The notes beneath the pieces were generated by a model, which was given only the letters and a program-made list of their open reading frames with translations, did no database searches and was not told the origin of the DNA. Shown here one piece after another: positions 11,401-21,357 of a stretch of 64,000 nucleotides of DNA. Source of the stretch: Gordionus sp. m RMFG-2023 (lineage: Eukaryota; Nematomorpha; Gordioida; Chordodea; Parachordodidae); contig NC_088775.1 in assembly GCF_954871325.1 (NCBI RefSeq), positions 3,583,475-3,647,474 of the forward strand, read 5' to 3'. The translations under genes were made by a program, and so were the position numbers. The first letter of the stretch is position 1. Every line of letters starts with the position of its first letter.

Positions 11401-14400
11401 GTAGCGCGATATCGCTACTATTAGCAACCTTCGTAACGCTAGTTTTCTTTTAATTCAACTTTCTTCTAAACGACGCCATTGTTTCGCAAAATATTTTACT
11501 TGATATTTCGTCATAGCGAATATCGAGCTTATAAACTTGCTAATTGTAAATACCCTTTAAAATGAAAGGAAGAAAGAAAGAAAGAAAGAAATACAAATAA
11601 AAAGTGTTCTTTAAATCATTATCTTAAGGCAAGAAAAAAAATGTTAAGAAGTAAATATGTTTATACACAACGCATATCATAAACAACTAATGTATTTAAT
11701 CCTATAATAAGAAGACTATTGGTTTGGTGACACAATGGATGGGTAAAAAATTTTTATTGCATACTTTGTTTTTTATGTTTTTATATAAAATTGACTATTC
11801 TAATCTACTCATATAAATAATATTATTATTTTTTTCTTCCGGAATTTTTAAAAAAAAACAGCTGAGATAGTAGGCATACACGAAGAATTGACACGTTGCA
11901 TCAGCGAATACAAATTAGTCATGGTAGGGCAAGAGGAACACACTCAGCCCCCCGCAACTTTCGCCCCTCGTATTCCTGATAACGACTGCTCCCTCCTCAT
12001 GTCTTCTACCATTAATACCAAAGCAAGAAATTCCAACGACAATTCGCCTCCTACCCATGGTCTTGAACATGAACCAGCTAATAATTCCAACCACCAAACA
12101 AATAACAGTCTTCTGGTAGACCTTGGAAACCCACATTTATTGCCCCCATCACGCCCCGGGGGTGACCCTTTTGAAACCGAGGACAACCCCTCCTGCGCAA
12201 ATGCCCGATCATCAGCTGCGCCCGGAAATAACATGGGAATTTTGAGTTTTGATGATGTGGAACATGTTAAACCAGTCAAAGATGCTCGACACGATCATTC
12301 CTTGCTAGATATCGTAGATATCGATGCTCCAAACGCGTTACCCCTCGCCACGCCATCCTCTCGCATAGGTGATTCTAATCATGACCTCATGACAGTTACG
12401 AATAATAGCGCTCACAAACCCAATTTGGATTATGCGGATAAAATTTTTGGCCCGAACTTAGATAACTTGCTCGAGGGAGAAGACCTCGAGGATGTATCCT
12501 TGATCAATCGCCCCAGCAACGTTGAATTATTACAAAGAGACGGGATTGAAAATTATGATAACGTAGGAGGAAACTCTAGGGGTAACTATATATATATATA
12601 TATACGTAATGTAATATTAGTCGTAAGAGTTTATCAAATTTAAGAACCTACCTTATAGAACCCTGGTATTATCTGAAATTTACAGGATATATTTTACACA
12701 AAAGTTATTCTCTTTCATTTTGTTTTACAGAGCAAAGATGCTTTGACTTCATTATTTTCTAAAAATATTTTGTGCCTTTTACACTTCTAATTAAAGATCT
12801 GCAAAATTAGGCCCGGCCGGTTCGGGTCTGGCCTTGAAATTTTTTTTAAATATATCTAAATTTATCAATTTTATAATTGAATTTTTTATGTAAAATAAAA
12901 ATATTTGATTTTATTTATAGAAACTAAACGCCATTTTTTAACATAAGCCTTTTATTTTGAGTAATTTTAAAAATTAATTTTCTATATTTGAATAAATTCG
13001 GGCCTGGCTTAAAAAATTAGACCCGGTGCAGATCGCTACTTCTTATACCTCTTAATTAGAATAGATTATAAAAAAATTACGAGAAGCTCATTTATGACGT
13101 ATAATATTTAACGATATCAGAATTTATACCAATAGTAATATATCCTAAATGCAATATCCATCATAACTAGGTTCGAAACCGTGGCATTTAAAAATTTTTT
13201 TTTTTGTATTTTATAAAGGTTATGTATCTTTCCAAATTTATAAAATTTGGATATTTTTTCTGATATTTGTATAAAATATTTTTTATTTTTAAAAATTTAC
13301 ACATTTTCGTGTATTTAAATTTGAGGGGTTATTTTTCTATAGGAATAAGGGTATCACGTGATAAGATGGTATATAAAATAAATTTATCACGAATTCCCAG
13401 TTTAAAATTTTTTTTTGACTTTTCGAAAAAAAAATCTAGTTATTATAAAATACACACCGATTTTAGTAAATTGAAAATTTTAAAAATCCGGAGTTGCTTA
13501 AACCCTACTCACTACGACATATATATATTTATATAGATATAAAGAAAGAAGGGGGAGAAGCGAGAACGATATTCATGTTTTACAATAATAACCCTTAAAA
13601 CAAAATTCCATGATTTATGGATAAAGGTAAAACTCCATATCCCAAATCGCCAGCTATGGAAGATTTAGGCGATATTTTTAGTATTCGTACTCACCCCATA
13701 ACCGACCGCGCTGTAAAGAGTGCTCACGGATCTCAACATTTCTCGGATCCGAAAATGGCTCATTTTTTCGCTAATGGGACACTCGGTGGCATGGGTCAAA
13801 CGAATTATGATACCTTGATTGGCGACGCTAAGTCACGCGAATTGGTTGGTACATTTAATATTATGAACCCTGATTTAGTTAATGTTGCTCTCCATTCCAT
13901 TCGATAACACTTCCAAGTAGTGCGATTTCGACGCATGCGTAGTATCGCATCAAACGATATCGTTCAAATTAACGGATTCTATCTTGTTTGTTTAACTTAT
14001 TTTCTCGCTCTTATTTTGTTACACCCTTTACGCCATTTTATTTTTATTTAACTTACCCTTTTGACATTCTGTTTTTTATTATATATAGATCGAGAGAAGA
14101 TTATATACTTTAGCGTCAATGTGTTTTTTTTCGGCAATGTGTTACTTTTATTTTATACCTTATATCGTTTTTTGAGCGCACCGGAAACGTGTTCCAGCAT
14201 GTTTAGAGTACCTAAGGAATCGTAGATATTTTTACGGGTAACTTTTTGTGTCATTTATAATTTGTTATTAAAAAAATATATATGGAAAATTTAATACAAA
14301 TTTATATTAAGTTTAAAAAGTGCTTGGAAAATTTGTCCGAACATTCATAGGGTAAGGTATTCCAAACATGACGGCATGCATTTCCCGGTAATATCGTATA

Positions 14401-14444
14401 TTTAAATTTTTAAAAATGGCACTCAAAAAATGATTAAAAGTTCC

Positions 14445-14476
<32 letters not shown>

Positions 14477-17400
14477 ACAATCGTCGCGTCAAATAGCATA
14501 TTAAATAAATCGCAAAATTAAATGTACGAAAATTGAGATCCATTTATTAAATTGTTAAAATAATTTTTTGAGAAAAAGGGCAACCATATCGAAATCAGTG
14601 GTCAGCAATACACCGGCCATGTCTGAAAAAGTTTTCCAGACAAAATCGGATCAAACCGCCCCGGTCCTGGTAATTAGTGGAGATGTCCTGACCGCATAAT
14701 AGAAATTAGAAGAATATATGAGCCTTTATTTTGTTAAAATATAATTTTTAATGATGACAAATTATTATTAGGTTTTTACATATTTTTGTAATGTATTAGA
14801 ATTTAATTGAATCAATTCTGATAATCCGTTAAATATGGTGTTTTTTTTTAAATTTAGGCCACTCCTCAATATTATGAATAGTCGTTTATTTTTGGTGTTT
14901 ATAATAGTACCTAGATACAGCCCTTTTTTTATAAAAGTGTATCTTGATAACTACAAATATTTGAGGTTATGTCTTACATTTTTTAAAAAAAAATCGTTAT
15001 GGATTTTAAAAAGCCAACCTGGGCAAACCTTAGTGAAAAATTGGAACAGAACCGGAAACTAAATTCCCACCGGACAGACCGGTTCTTGGAATTTTGCCAT
15101 TTGCAGACCACTGATAGAAATACATTTATATATTGAAGTAAATAATTTTTTATTTTAATATTTTAAAATTTAAGCTCATATTGCGAAATTTATAAATATC
15201 TATCTCACCTTCATTTAAATAAGGACTAGGAACGTTTTTTTTATATTTCTCTCGCATCGCGGCATAAATCGCAAGCGCTCCATCTAGTTTATATAAGACC
15301 ACGGTTAGGTAGTCCAGACTGATACTCATAGACCTGCCCGTTTACCGGCTCAGTCCAGCTAAGACCAATAGGAACTGACTTTTGATCTTATTCTCTATGT
15401 TTTCCTATCATAATTTTTTCTATTTTTTTCATTCTCAAACTCCATTTATTTTAATTAAATGAATATTTTGACATTTTTATTTTTTTAGAAGAAAGAACGT
15501 GGCAAACATGAAATCAAAGCTCTTTCCATGTCTTCTAGTAAAAATACATGCAATTTATTTTTTATATTTCGCCCATTAAATTGGATCGGTTAACTGTGTT
15601 GTTTTTATTTCTTCCACAATTCCGAAATTTAGTATGGTATTTAGATTATATTTAAGTGAAGAAAAAGAAATTAAAGAGAAAAGAAAAAATGAAACTGATA
15701 AGTTAGCAAACCAAGGATCTAAAAATGCTTAGATTTAAAAATCTGGAAATGATCAAAAGTGTTAGATTATTTTTTACTGACTGACTTATTTATTTTTTAA
15801 ATCATGCGATGTTGAATTTTTAAAATTCTTTTTAAGAATTAGGTAAAGTATTTTTATATAATAAATAAAAATTCCTTTGGCAAGTTTTAAAGAATGCTTT
15901 CTGATTCATGCCAGTAAGAAGTGCCGTCCTTAGAATAGTAAACAACGAATCCCTCATTCGATCCCAATTAATCATTTCAATAGTCATAAATGTAATCTCT
16001 TTAAACACTTTATATTTATATAAACTCTCACCCCATGAATGCAGCTCCTGTCTCTTTCCAATATCCATACAACCTAGAAAATGGTTTCGAAAATTTATTA
16101 ACGACCTCTTCTTCCTCCGCATTCAAGGATAGAAAGGAATATAATACGATGTTTTCTCATTCCGAAATTGGGGGGAGAAGCGGAGGTGGCGGCGCCATTA
16201 AATCTAGTAAAAGCAGCAGCAACACGACGACCACCGCCAATCATCTTAACAACGATTTCGGTAACTTCGCCGAGCTCACTAAAATAGCCCTCGGTTATGG
16301 GTTAAACTCTGGCCGCCCATTTCCTAGTCGGACGCTTCCCCCAACGCTGAACGAAGAGACCGCTCCCGTAAATGGGGGCGATGCGATTGGCGCCAATGAT
16401 ATTATTCCTAAGAAGGAAGTCATCAAGTCCACCATATCGAATACCGCTTTGAAACACGAAGAGAGTAAAGATGGGTTCGACACGAGAATTGAAATTGGCG
16501 GGGAAAACGCGCGCTATATCAGAGAGGATGGGACAAAATGGGCGGAAACGGAAGCGGAAATGTTAGAAAAAAGGATGAAATATTTCGAAAATTATCTAGC
16601 TAAACTGGAAAACTTGGAGCCCGATCGTAAGTATTTTTTTTTTATTTTAATAAGAAAGATAGAAAGTAGAATACCATGAAGAAAAAAAAGAATAAAAAAT
16701 GAATTAATATTTTTTTTTTACCGACATAATATATAAATATTATTTCCTATAAATAAAGTCGATTTTAATCCCGTAACTTTGTACGATAAAGACCAGATCA
16801 AAATACTTCTATCCAAAGCTCTCGATTCTTCCATTCCTCCTATTAGTGTTAGCCAGAAACTGCCACCGAAAATCGGTATCTACACACTCTCCCTGATTAG
16901 CGTCAACAAATACCCCATTTCTCAAATACTCTTTAAGATCGACCTATCCAGCAGTTCGGAATATCATACGACTTCCAAACATGTAAACTATTTTGTTTTT
17001 GTTTTATAGTAGACAAGAGCACATCTTGTTATTTTCTTGACAGCTCTCAACCACTTTAACCTGATGTTTGTCATATTTAACATGACACTTGTCCATTACT
17101 TTGACAGGTATAAAACCGTTTACTCCATGTTGACATACACGGGTTTAAAAAAGTTTTTTTAGACTCAATTCATATCGGTTTTGACCGGATCCCATTTTTA
17201 CTTCATCCTATATTAATCGTAATTTTTTTTACGCAGCGCGTTTTGTCCAAATTGGTACCTGAGGAGTTTTCTCTTCCCGCCTTCAATCCCTTGTTTCCAC
17301 CGCCATCTTTCACAGCCGTTCTATACGTTAGCCAAATCGATGAAAATTTATCGAACGTATTGCAAGCACATAATTTTTATTATATTATTCCTCTTCCATT

Positions 17401-17973
17401 TATTTTATTTCTTTATTTTATAATTTATTTTTGTATTCAATTTGTCTCGTTATAATTCTATTTTTTTTCTTCATTATTTAATCTTTAAATTAAGATCTAT
17501 ATAATACGACTCATGTAAATGTGTGGGATAGTGTTTTTAAACAGCTGGATTTTTTAAAGAGGGGTAACCCTATATTTTGGTCAAAATTATTACGTAAGTT
17601 TGCATATTTTGCTCATATATGGTTGGAATGTTTGGACATCTATTAACGAATTCTCAAGACTCGCGTAACATTTTTTGGCTAAAATATTGCCTTAGCCGTT
17701 TTTAAAAATCGAGCCGTCATTTAAAAAAAAAAGGAGGGGCAGGTCTCAATCAAAATTTTGACTCTCGACAAGGTTATCTAGTTTTTCCTAAATTTTTAGA
17801 AGAGGGTTTGGAAGCGCATTCTTGAGCTCTCAATTTATTCTATTTCTTTTTTTTTAAAAAAATAGCAAAATGATGTCCCAAAAAATTCTAAGCTGAAAAT
17901 GGATATGGAAATTTCTTACAAAATCAAGGATGAAAAGTCCAAGGCTTCCATCATTCTAGCAAACACTCTATAA
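5494..17973 (+). CDS. GGA: GGA-family clathrin adaptor (ARF-binding, gamma-ear)
   Basis: Monomeric adaptor sorting cargo between the trans-Golgi network and endosomes. Fourteen exons fit: 5494-5536, 5584-5744, 5792-5890, 5945-6088, 6177-6281, 8023-8103, 9588-9725, 9820-9901, 11862-12581, 13627-13848, 16045-16626, 16759-16982, 17237-17356, 17866-17973. They sum to 2829 nt, 942 residues, with consistent phases. VHS (about 8-147) includes DKEWEILQTIS, FHKEIGMFRFLNNLIK and ICKLLYSWTTSINEP. GAT (about 185-305) includes RLLKSTCPDDIKLANQLIK and ELEFINSNVRLLQEM. The hinge (about 305-792) is low-complexity, with DPF near 12165 and NNDFGNFAEL near 16250. The gamma-ear (793-942) includes VTLYDKDQIKILL and FNPLFPPPSF. 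Human GGAs are about 610-720 residues, so the hinge is unusually long. The weakest junctions are exon 4 end, exon 5 start and exon 6 start. A candidate poly(A) signal AATAAA lies near 18384. Confidence 0.9.
6282..8022 (+). other. GGA intron 5
   Basis: 1.7-kb intron between VHS-linker exon 5 and the first GAT exon. It holds a less AT-rich stretch at about 6470-6640 of unknown origin, a hAT-type MITE at about 7036-7275, CCGG-containing repeat debris near 7580-7660, and a poly-C run at about 7963-7978 shortly before the acceptor. Confidence 0.7.
7036..7275. mobile_element. hAT-type MITE, CAGTGGTC family, copy 1 (diverged)
   Basis: The left end AAGTGGTCTGCATTTGAG and the right end, whose reverse complement begins CATTGGTCCACAAATTG, are diverged terminal repeats. 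The interior shares CTGGGCAACCTTA and CTAAATTCCCA blocks with the better-preserved copy at 14596-15113. No clean target duplication remains. Confidence 0.55.
8580..8790. repeat. MITE of the GGCAATGTGTTA family, copy 2 (core only)
   Basis: Has the inverted core CCGGAAATGTATTCCATGAT and TTGGAATACCTA on the left and GGTATTCTAAACATG plus TTGGAATATATTTCCG on the right, in GGA intron 6. The outer terminal repeats are not visible. A partial related block (TTGAAGCGCGTTATCT) recurs near 9245. Confidence 0.6.
10150..10330 (-). pseudogene. LINE-like C-terminal relic in a GGA intron
   Basis: Reverse-strand translation gives NTVFIPIVTNTEGMFGSDAL followed by NFIKTRKK. This matches in pattern the C-terminal tail of the LINE-like protein at 21358-24141 in this window, which reads LSIPIISTKLTTFGNRALSF there. 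Stops follow immediately, so only the tail survives. Confidence 0.5.
10976..11187. mobile_element. CCGG-rich hAT MITE, copy 1
   Basis: Ends TAGTGATCTACATCGGGCC and (reverse complement of the right end) TAGAGATCTGAAAAG. Flanked by ATTGAT on both sides (10970-10975 and 11188-11193), a partly eroded duplication. The left half carries iterated CCGACCCGGCCCGAA units separated by A/T runs. Sits in GGA intron 8. Confidence 0.8.
12792..13038. mobile_element. CCGG-rich hAT MITE, copy 2
   Basis: Inverted relative to copy 1. Ends TAAAGATCTGCAAAATTAGG and (reverse complement of right end) TAGCGATCTGCACC. Flanked by CTTCTAAT (12784-12791) and CTTCTTAT (13039-13046), 7 of 8 matching. It lies in GGA intron 9. 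Confidence 0.8.
14131..14475. repeat. MITE of the GGCAATGTGTTA family, copy 3
   Basis: Left end CGGCAATGTGTTACTTTT is preserved. The core has CCGGAAACGTGTTCCAGCAT and GGTATTCCAAACATG with GCATTTCCCGGTAA. The right terminal repeat is replaced by a (CTTT)n array at about 14445-14475. It lies in GGA intron 10. Confidence 0.7.
14596..15113. mobile_element. hAT-type MITE, CAGTGGTC family, copy 2
   Basis: Ends CAGTGGTCAGCAATACACCG and (reverse complement) CAGTGGTCTGCAAATGGC. Flanked by ATCGAAAT (14588-14595) and ATAGAAAT (15114-15121), 7/8 matching. It is 518 bp with no convincing coding capacity and lies in GGA intron 10. Confidence 0.82.
17357..17865 (+). other. GGA intron 13 with MITE
   Basis: The last intron separates the two final gamma-ear exons. 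It contains, at about 17530-17735, a copy of the MITE family defined at 19536-19736: both share TAGTGTT...TTAAA ends, GTTTGGACATCTATT in the middle and AGCCGTTTTTAAAA at the right. Confidence 0.65.
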
Positions 17974-18383
17974 AGGATACGCGAAGAAGTGTTGGGGAGA
18001 AGGAGGAAAAATTTTTTTGTTTTGTTTTATTCCAAATATGACGTTAGCATAGGTTTAAAATATTTTAATGATATTTCATGTATTTTCGCTAATTGTACCT
18101 TAATACAACCTGCAATATGTTATTTTACAAACTTATTTTAAAATAAAAATGCTTTCATGTTCCTCAAAACAAATGTTTCTATAGCCAATTTCTCTGTATT
18201 ATTTTTGTTCTAATTTATTTTTTTTATTGAACAAATTATTTAATAGTATTTATTCTATTACATAAAACATATTTATAATAATTCTACGTCTAAAATTGTT
18301 TCGATTGTTTTATAAGCGAATTATTTTGACGTTATACTACTTATTTACTAATATCTTTGTACCAATGTAAATTTTAAATTGAA

Positions 18384-18389
18384 AAAATA
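18384..18389 (+). promoter_or_regulatory. Candidate poly(A) signal of GGA
   Basis: AATAAA about 410 bp after the GGA stop. Several A-rich alternatives exist nearby, so the true cleavage site is uncertain. Confidence 0.3.
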
Positions 18390-18399
18390 AAGAAAAAAA

Positions 18400-19185
18400 T
18401 TATATATTTATTTATGGAAGTGTTTATCTGAATTGACATGATGCCGACACCTTTTAAACAAGTAAATTGATTATTTATAAGAACCAAAGTCGAATCATAA
18501 AAATTTTGTCACACGAACTACCGCTAAAAATTCTGTGAAGGTTGGACCTTTTTAATATTATTAACAATCAATTTTTGATTGATAAGTGTTAGTTACTATT
18601 TATACATATTTTTTTATATATCGCTATCTGACGGTGCCAGCTACTCACGTTTTACTATATAGAAGAGTTCTCAACCAAAGAATTTGTTACTTCTCCCTAT
18701 ATAAATATAATTTGATAGAGGAAGAATCTTGAAAAATTTTAATTGTATGTCAAGGGTTAGGAAATAATCCAAAATATTTGTATTTATCTAAATATATATA
18801 TACCTTTTTTTATTTGTATCTTAGTATTTTATTTGAATATTCTAGAAAGTATCAAGTATTTGTATCATACTAAAAAAAATTACGATTTTTTGAACGAAAT
18901 ATAAATGAATTTTTCTTTATAATTATAATTTGAAAAATCCAAATTTATATATTAAATTTGTGAACCGAGTTGGCGAAAATTTTTTTTTAATATCTTCCTA
19001 ATTAAATCCTATTTATTTTTAGAATGAGTATTGCCGAAGATGATATATATTGTTAGCTTGATAAAATAATAGCAAGTTTTTAGTAATATCAAAAATATAC
19101 TCGTATTAAAAATTTAATCCAAATCTGTTTTTTTTTTAAAATTCCTTTTAAATATTCACTATATATATCTAAAAAATTATCCATC
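18400..19185. other. AT-rich DNA, nothing recognised
   Basis: No coding similarity, tRNA-like sequence or clear repeat boundary seen. Confidence 0.4.
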
Positions 19186-19189
19186 TTCG

Positions 19190-20000
19190 TTTGATACATC
19201 TTCGCTTCTTTACCGGGCGTATTTAATAATGACTTTTCCCCACTTTTTTCTTCTTTCTTTATACATGCACGACCACACTTTTATCTCTAATTTTTGAGTG
19301 TAATGTTCCAATTTTTCCTCCTAGTTTCCTTGTTCGAATATTTGTTCTAGCAATCTTTGTAGGTTTAATTTTTTTAAAATAGTTTTTCTGGCGGACTTTG
19401 TTCATTTCTGCGCAAAGCATATCGGTAATTTTATAGGAACCCTAAGCTTGTTTCTAATTCTTCATTGTTACTTTTATTCATGTTATTTTTAAAAGTTTTT
19501 ACTAAACGTTCTGCCATACCGTTGTGCTGTGTATATAGTGTTGTTAAAAGGGCTCGATTTTTAAAAAAACGGCTATCCCAATATTTAGCTAAAAAAATAT
19601 TATGCAAGCTTGTAGATTTTTCTCATAGATAACACAAAGGTTTGGACATCTATTTACGAAATCTCTAAGCCCGCGAAATTTTTTTGGCTAACATATAGGA
19701 TTCGCCGTTTTTAATGCGAACCCGTTAACAACAGTATGTGGGTGATATGTTCTTCCATATGAATTAATTTTTAATCTGATTTTTTTCACAAAAAATTATT
19801 AAATTCTTAACTGCTGAATTGTGGCATGTTCTCAAAAACTTTTATCTTGGGAATCCCAAAGATACTTATCAATATTTTTAGCAATTTTTTCGGCTACTCT
19901 AGAATTTAAAGCCCATTTTTGTATTATAGCGCTGTAAAATTGTCGGTTTATTTTTTTTCTTGGATGAAATTAACTCATTCATAGATGGCGATCTGTTTGT
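19190..20000 (-). pseudogene. Retroelement integrase relic (LTR-type), old
   Basis: Reverse-strand translation shows integrase core pieces: an upstream part ending NSYGRTYHPH and a downstream part with YTQHNGMAERLVKTFK, which fits the end of the catalytic core of Ty3/Gypsy-like integrases. The fragment is old and broken in many places, with no LTRs in reach. A 201-bp MITE (19536-19736) is inserted between the two pieces. Confidence 0.6.
19536..19736. mobile_element. MITE, TAGTGTTGTTAA family
   Basis: Ends TAGTGTTGTTAAAAGGGCTC and (reverse complement) TACTGTTGTTAACGGGTTCG, with AAACGGC/GCCGTTT subterminal symmetry. It separates two halves of an integrase relic, which proves insertion. The flanks TGTGTATA and TGTGGGTG match only partly. 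Related copies lie at about 17530-17735 and, inverted, 56755-56900. Confidence 0.7.
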
Positions 20001-20575
20001 AATGTGAAGCCTTTTTATGTGTGAAATATTCTATGCGAATCAATCTACATAACTAAAGCGGTGTCCAAATTTTAACCTTCCTAGCTCTTACATTTTTTGA
20101 AGTATCAAGGCTTATCAATACTAATTATAAGATTTACTAAAAATTATAAAATTGATTCCGATGTCAAATAAAAGGTGTAAAATACAATTTATTTAACCCC
20201 GTTACAAACTTTAAAATCCTTGTGAAAAAATAATGGGTTGCACCGATTGTCTAAAATTTTAAACAAATTGGTATGCCAACTTTCGTGCATAGATTAGAAT
20301 CAGGACTGAAGCGCTCTTAAAAAATTGATTAGATCAAAGTTTCCCCAAAAATTTCTTAATCATGTTCAGAATATAGAAGTTAAAATAATATATATATCAG
20401 GTACAATATTTTCGAAATCATCTTTATTTTTATGATAATTTTTTAAATCTTAAATTACAAATAACTACAATTAAAAAATATATCATATTCGAATTTTAAC
20501 AATAATATCTCCCTAAATATCCATCGTGGTTTCCATCATATAAGTCTGACAATATGTACCATAATATTAAATAGT
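20001..20575. other. AT-rich DNA, nothing recognised
   Basis: No coding or structural signal I can support between the integrase relic and dispersed-repeat copy A. Confidence 0.4.
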
Positions 20576-20579
20576 TCTC

Positions 20580-21170
20580 GTTCAACACCAACCTAATAAT
20601 TAACTAAATCTAATATTGTCAGAGATTTTATTAGTTACTTCTTGGGATCTAACAGATTTTTAAAGGAAACGTATATGACGGCAAAATGTTGAATTCGGAT
20701 CACATTTACTTTTATATAAATATTAGAAAAGGAAGAAAGAGAAAAAAAAATTCTAAGTGCTGGAGGAAAATAAAAAACTTTGTGTTTTGTAGATTATTTA
20801 AAATAATTGCTAAAGTAAATATTTTATAAAAAATTGTAGGCAGGAAAAAAAAAGTAATAAGAAAATAAGGTATTTTAAAAGAATTACATCCATATAATAG
20901 GGTGAATTAAAAATAAAAAAATTCTTTATATAATATTATAATAACTAGATGGCGTTAAATAATTTAATACATATTGTGATTTATATATATTATCTAAAAT
21001 CTTGATTAGTTAGGTTCATTAAAATATTTATATTGATTTATTATGTTACTTTCAGCTATGTTTGGGAAAAGTATAATTATAGGTTGTATCCTAGAACCTA
21101 TTCTATATAATAGATAATATCTACTATAAGTCTAAAATAAAATTTAACATATTATATCAATACAAGTTGA
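20580..21170. repeat. Dispersed GATGGCG repeat, copy A
   Basis: Begins GTTCAACACCAA and includes AGATGGCGTTAAATAATTTA (near 20948) and TTAGGTTCATTAAAATATTT. The same series recurs at about 34110-34735 (copy B, same left boundary), 31838-32190 (copy C) and 38660-39010 (copy D). It directly abuts the 3' side of the LINE-like element on the minus strand and may be its 3' untranslated tail. Confidence 0.7.
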
Positions 21171-21357
21171 ATATTTTCTTATAATTCCAATATATGCAAA
21201 ATTTTACCTATCGGATATTTTATAATTTTTATTCCTAAATTATTAAATGATTAATATATATTTTTAATGAAATCACATGTACATTATATGGAGAAGATAT
21301 ATAGTTATAAATATTATAAAATTTATATAACGCGATTAAAATTATATAAAATATATT

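Larger units (their letters stand above)
9902..11861 (+). other. GGA intron 8
   Basis: 2-kb intron splitting the GAT domain. It contains a LINE relic (10150-10330), a CCGG-rich hAT MITE (10976-11187), palindromic AGCGCGATATCGCT-like sequence near 11400-11420 and a short GAAA array near 11570-11590. Confidence 0.7.
13849..16044 (+). other. GGA intron 10
   Basis: The longest GGA intron (2.2 kb), in the hinge-coding part. It carries two MITEs of different families (14131-14440 and 14596-15113), a CTTT microsatellite (about 14445-14475) and unassigned DNA from 15120 to 16030. The exon 10 frame runs past the donor to a stop at 13907, so intron retention would truncate the protein before the gamma-ear. 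Confidence 0.7.

Noticed and set aside
11915-12279. Minus-strand open frames opposite GGA exon 9
   Set aside because: They overlap a well-supported exon, lack family similarity and result from its less AT-rich composition.
13849-13907. Extension of GGA exon 10 to the in-frame stop at 13907 as the true C-terminus
   Set aside because: A phase-matching donor at 13849 joins to exon 11 and on to a complete gamma-ear domain, so the stop is intronic.
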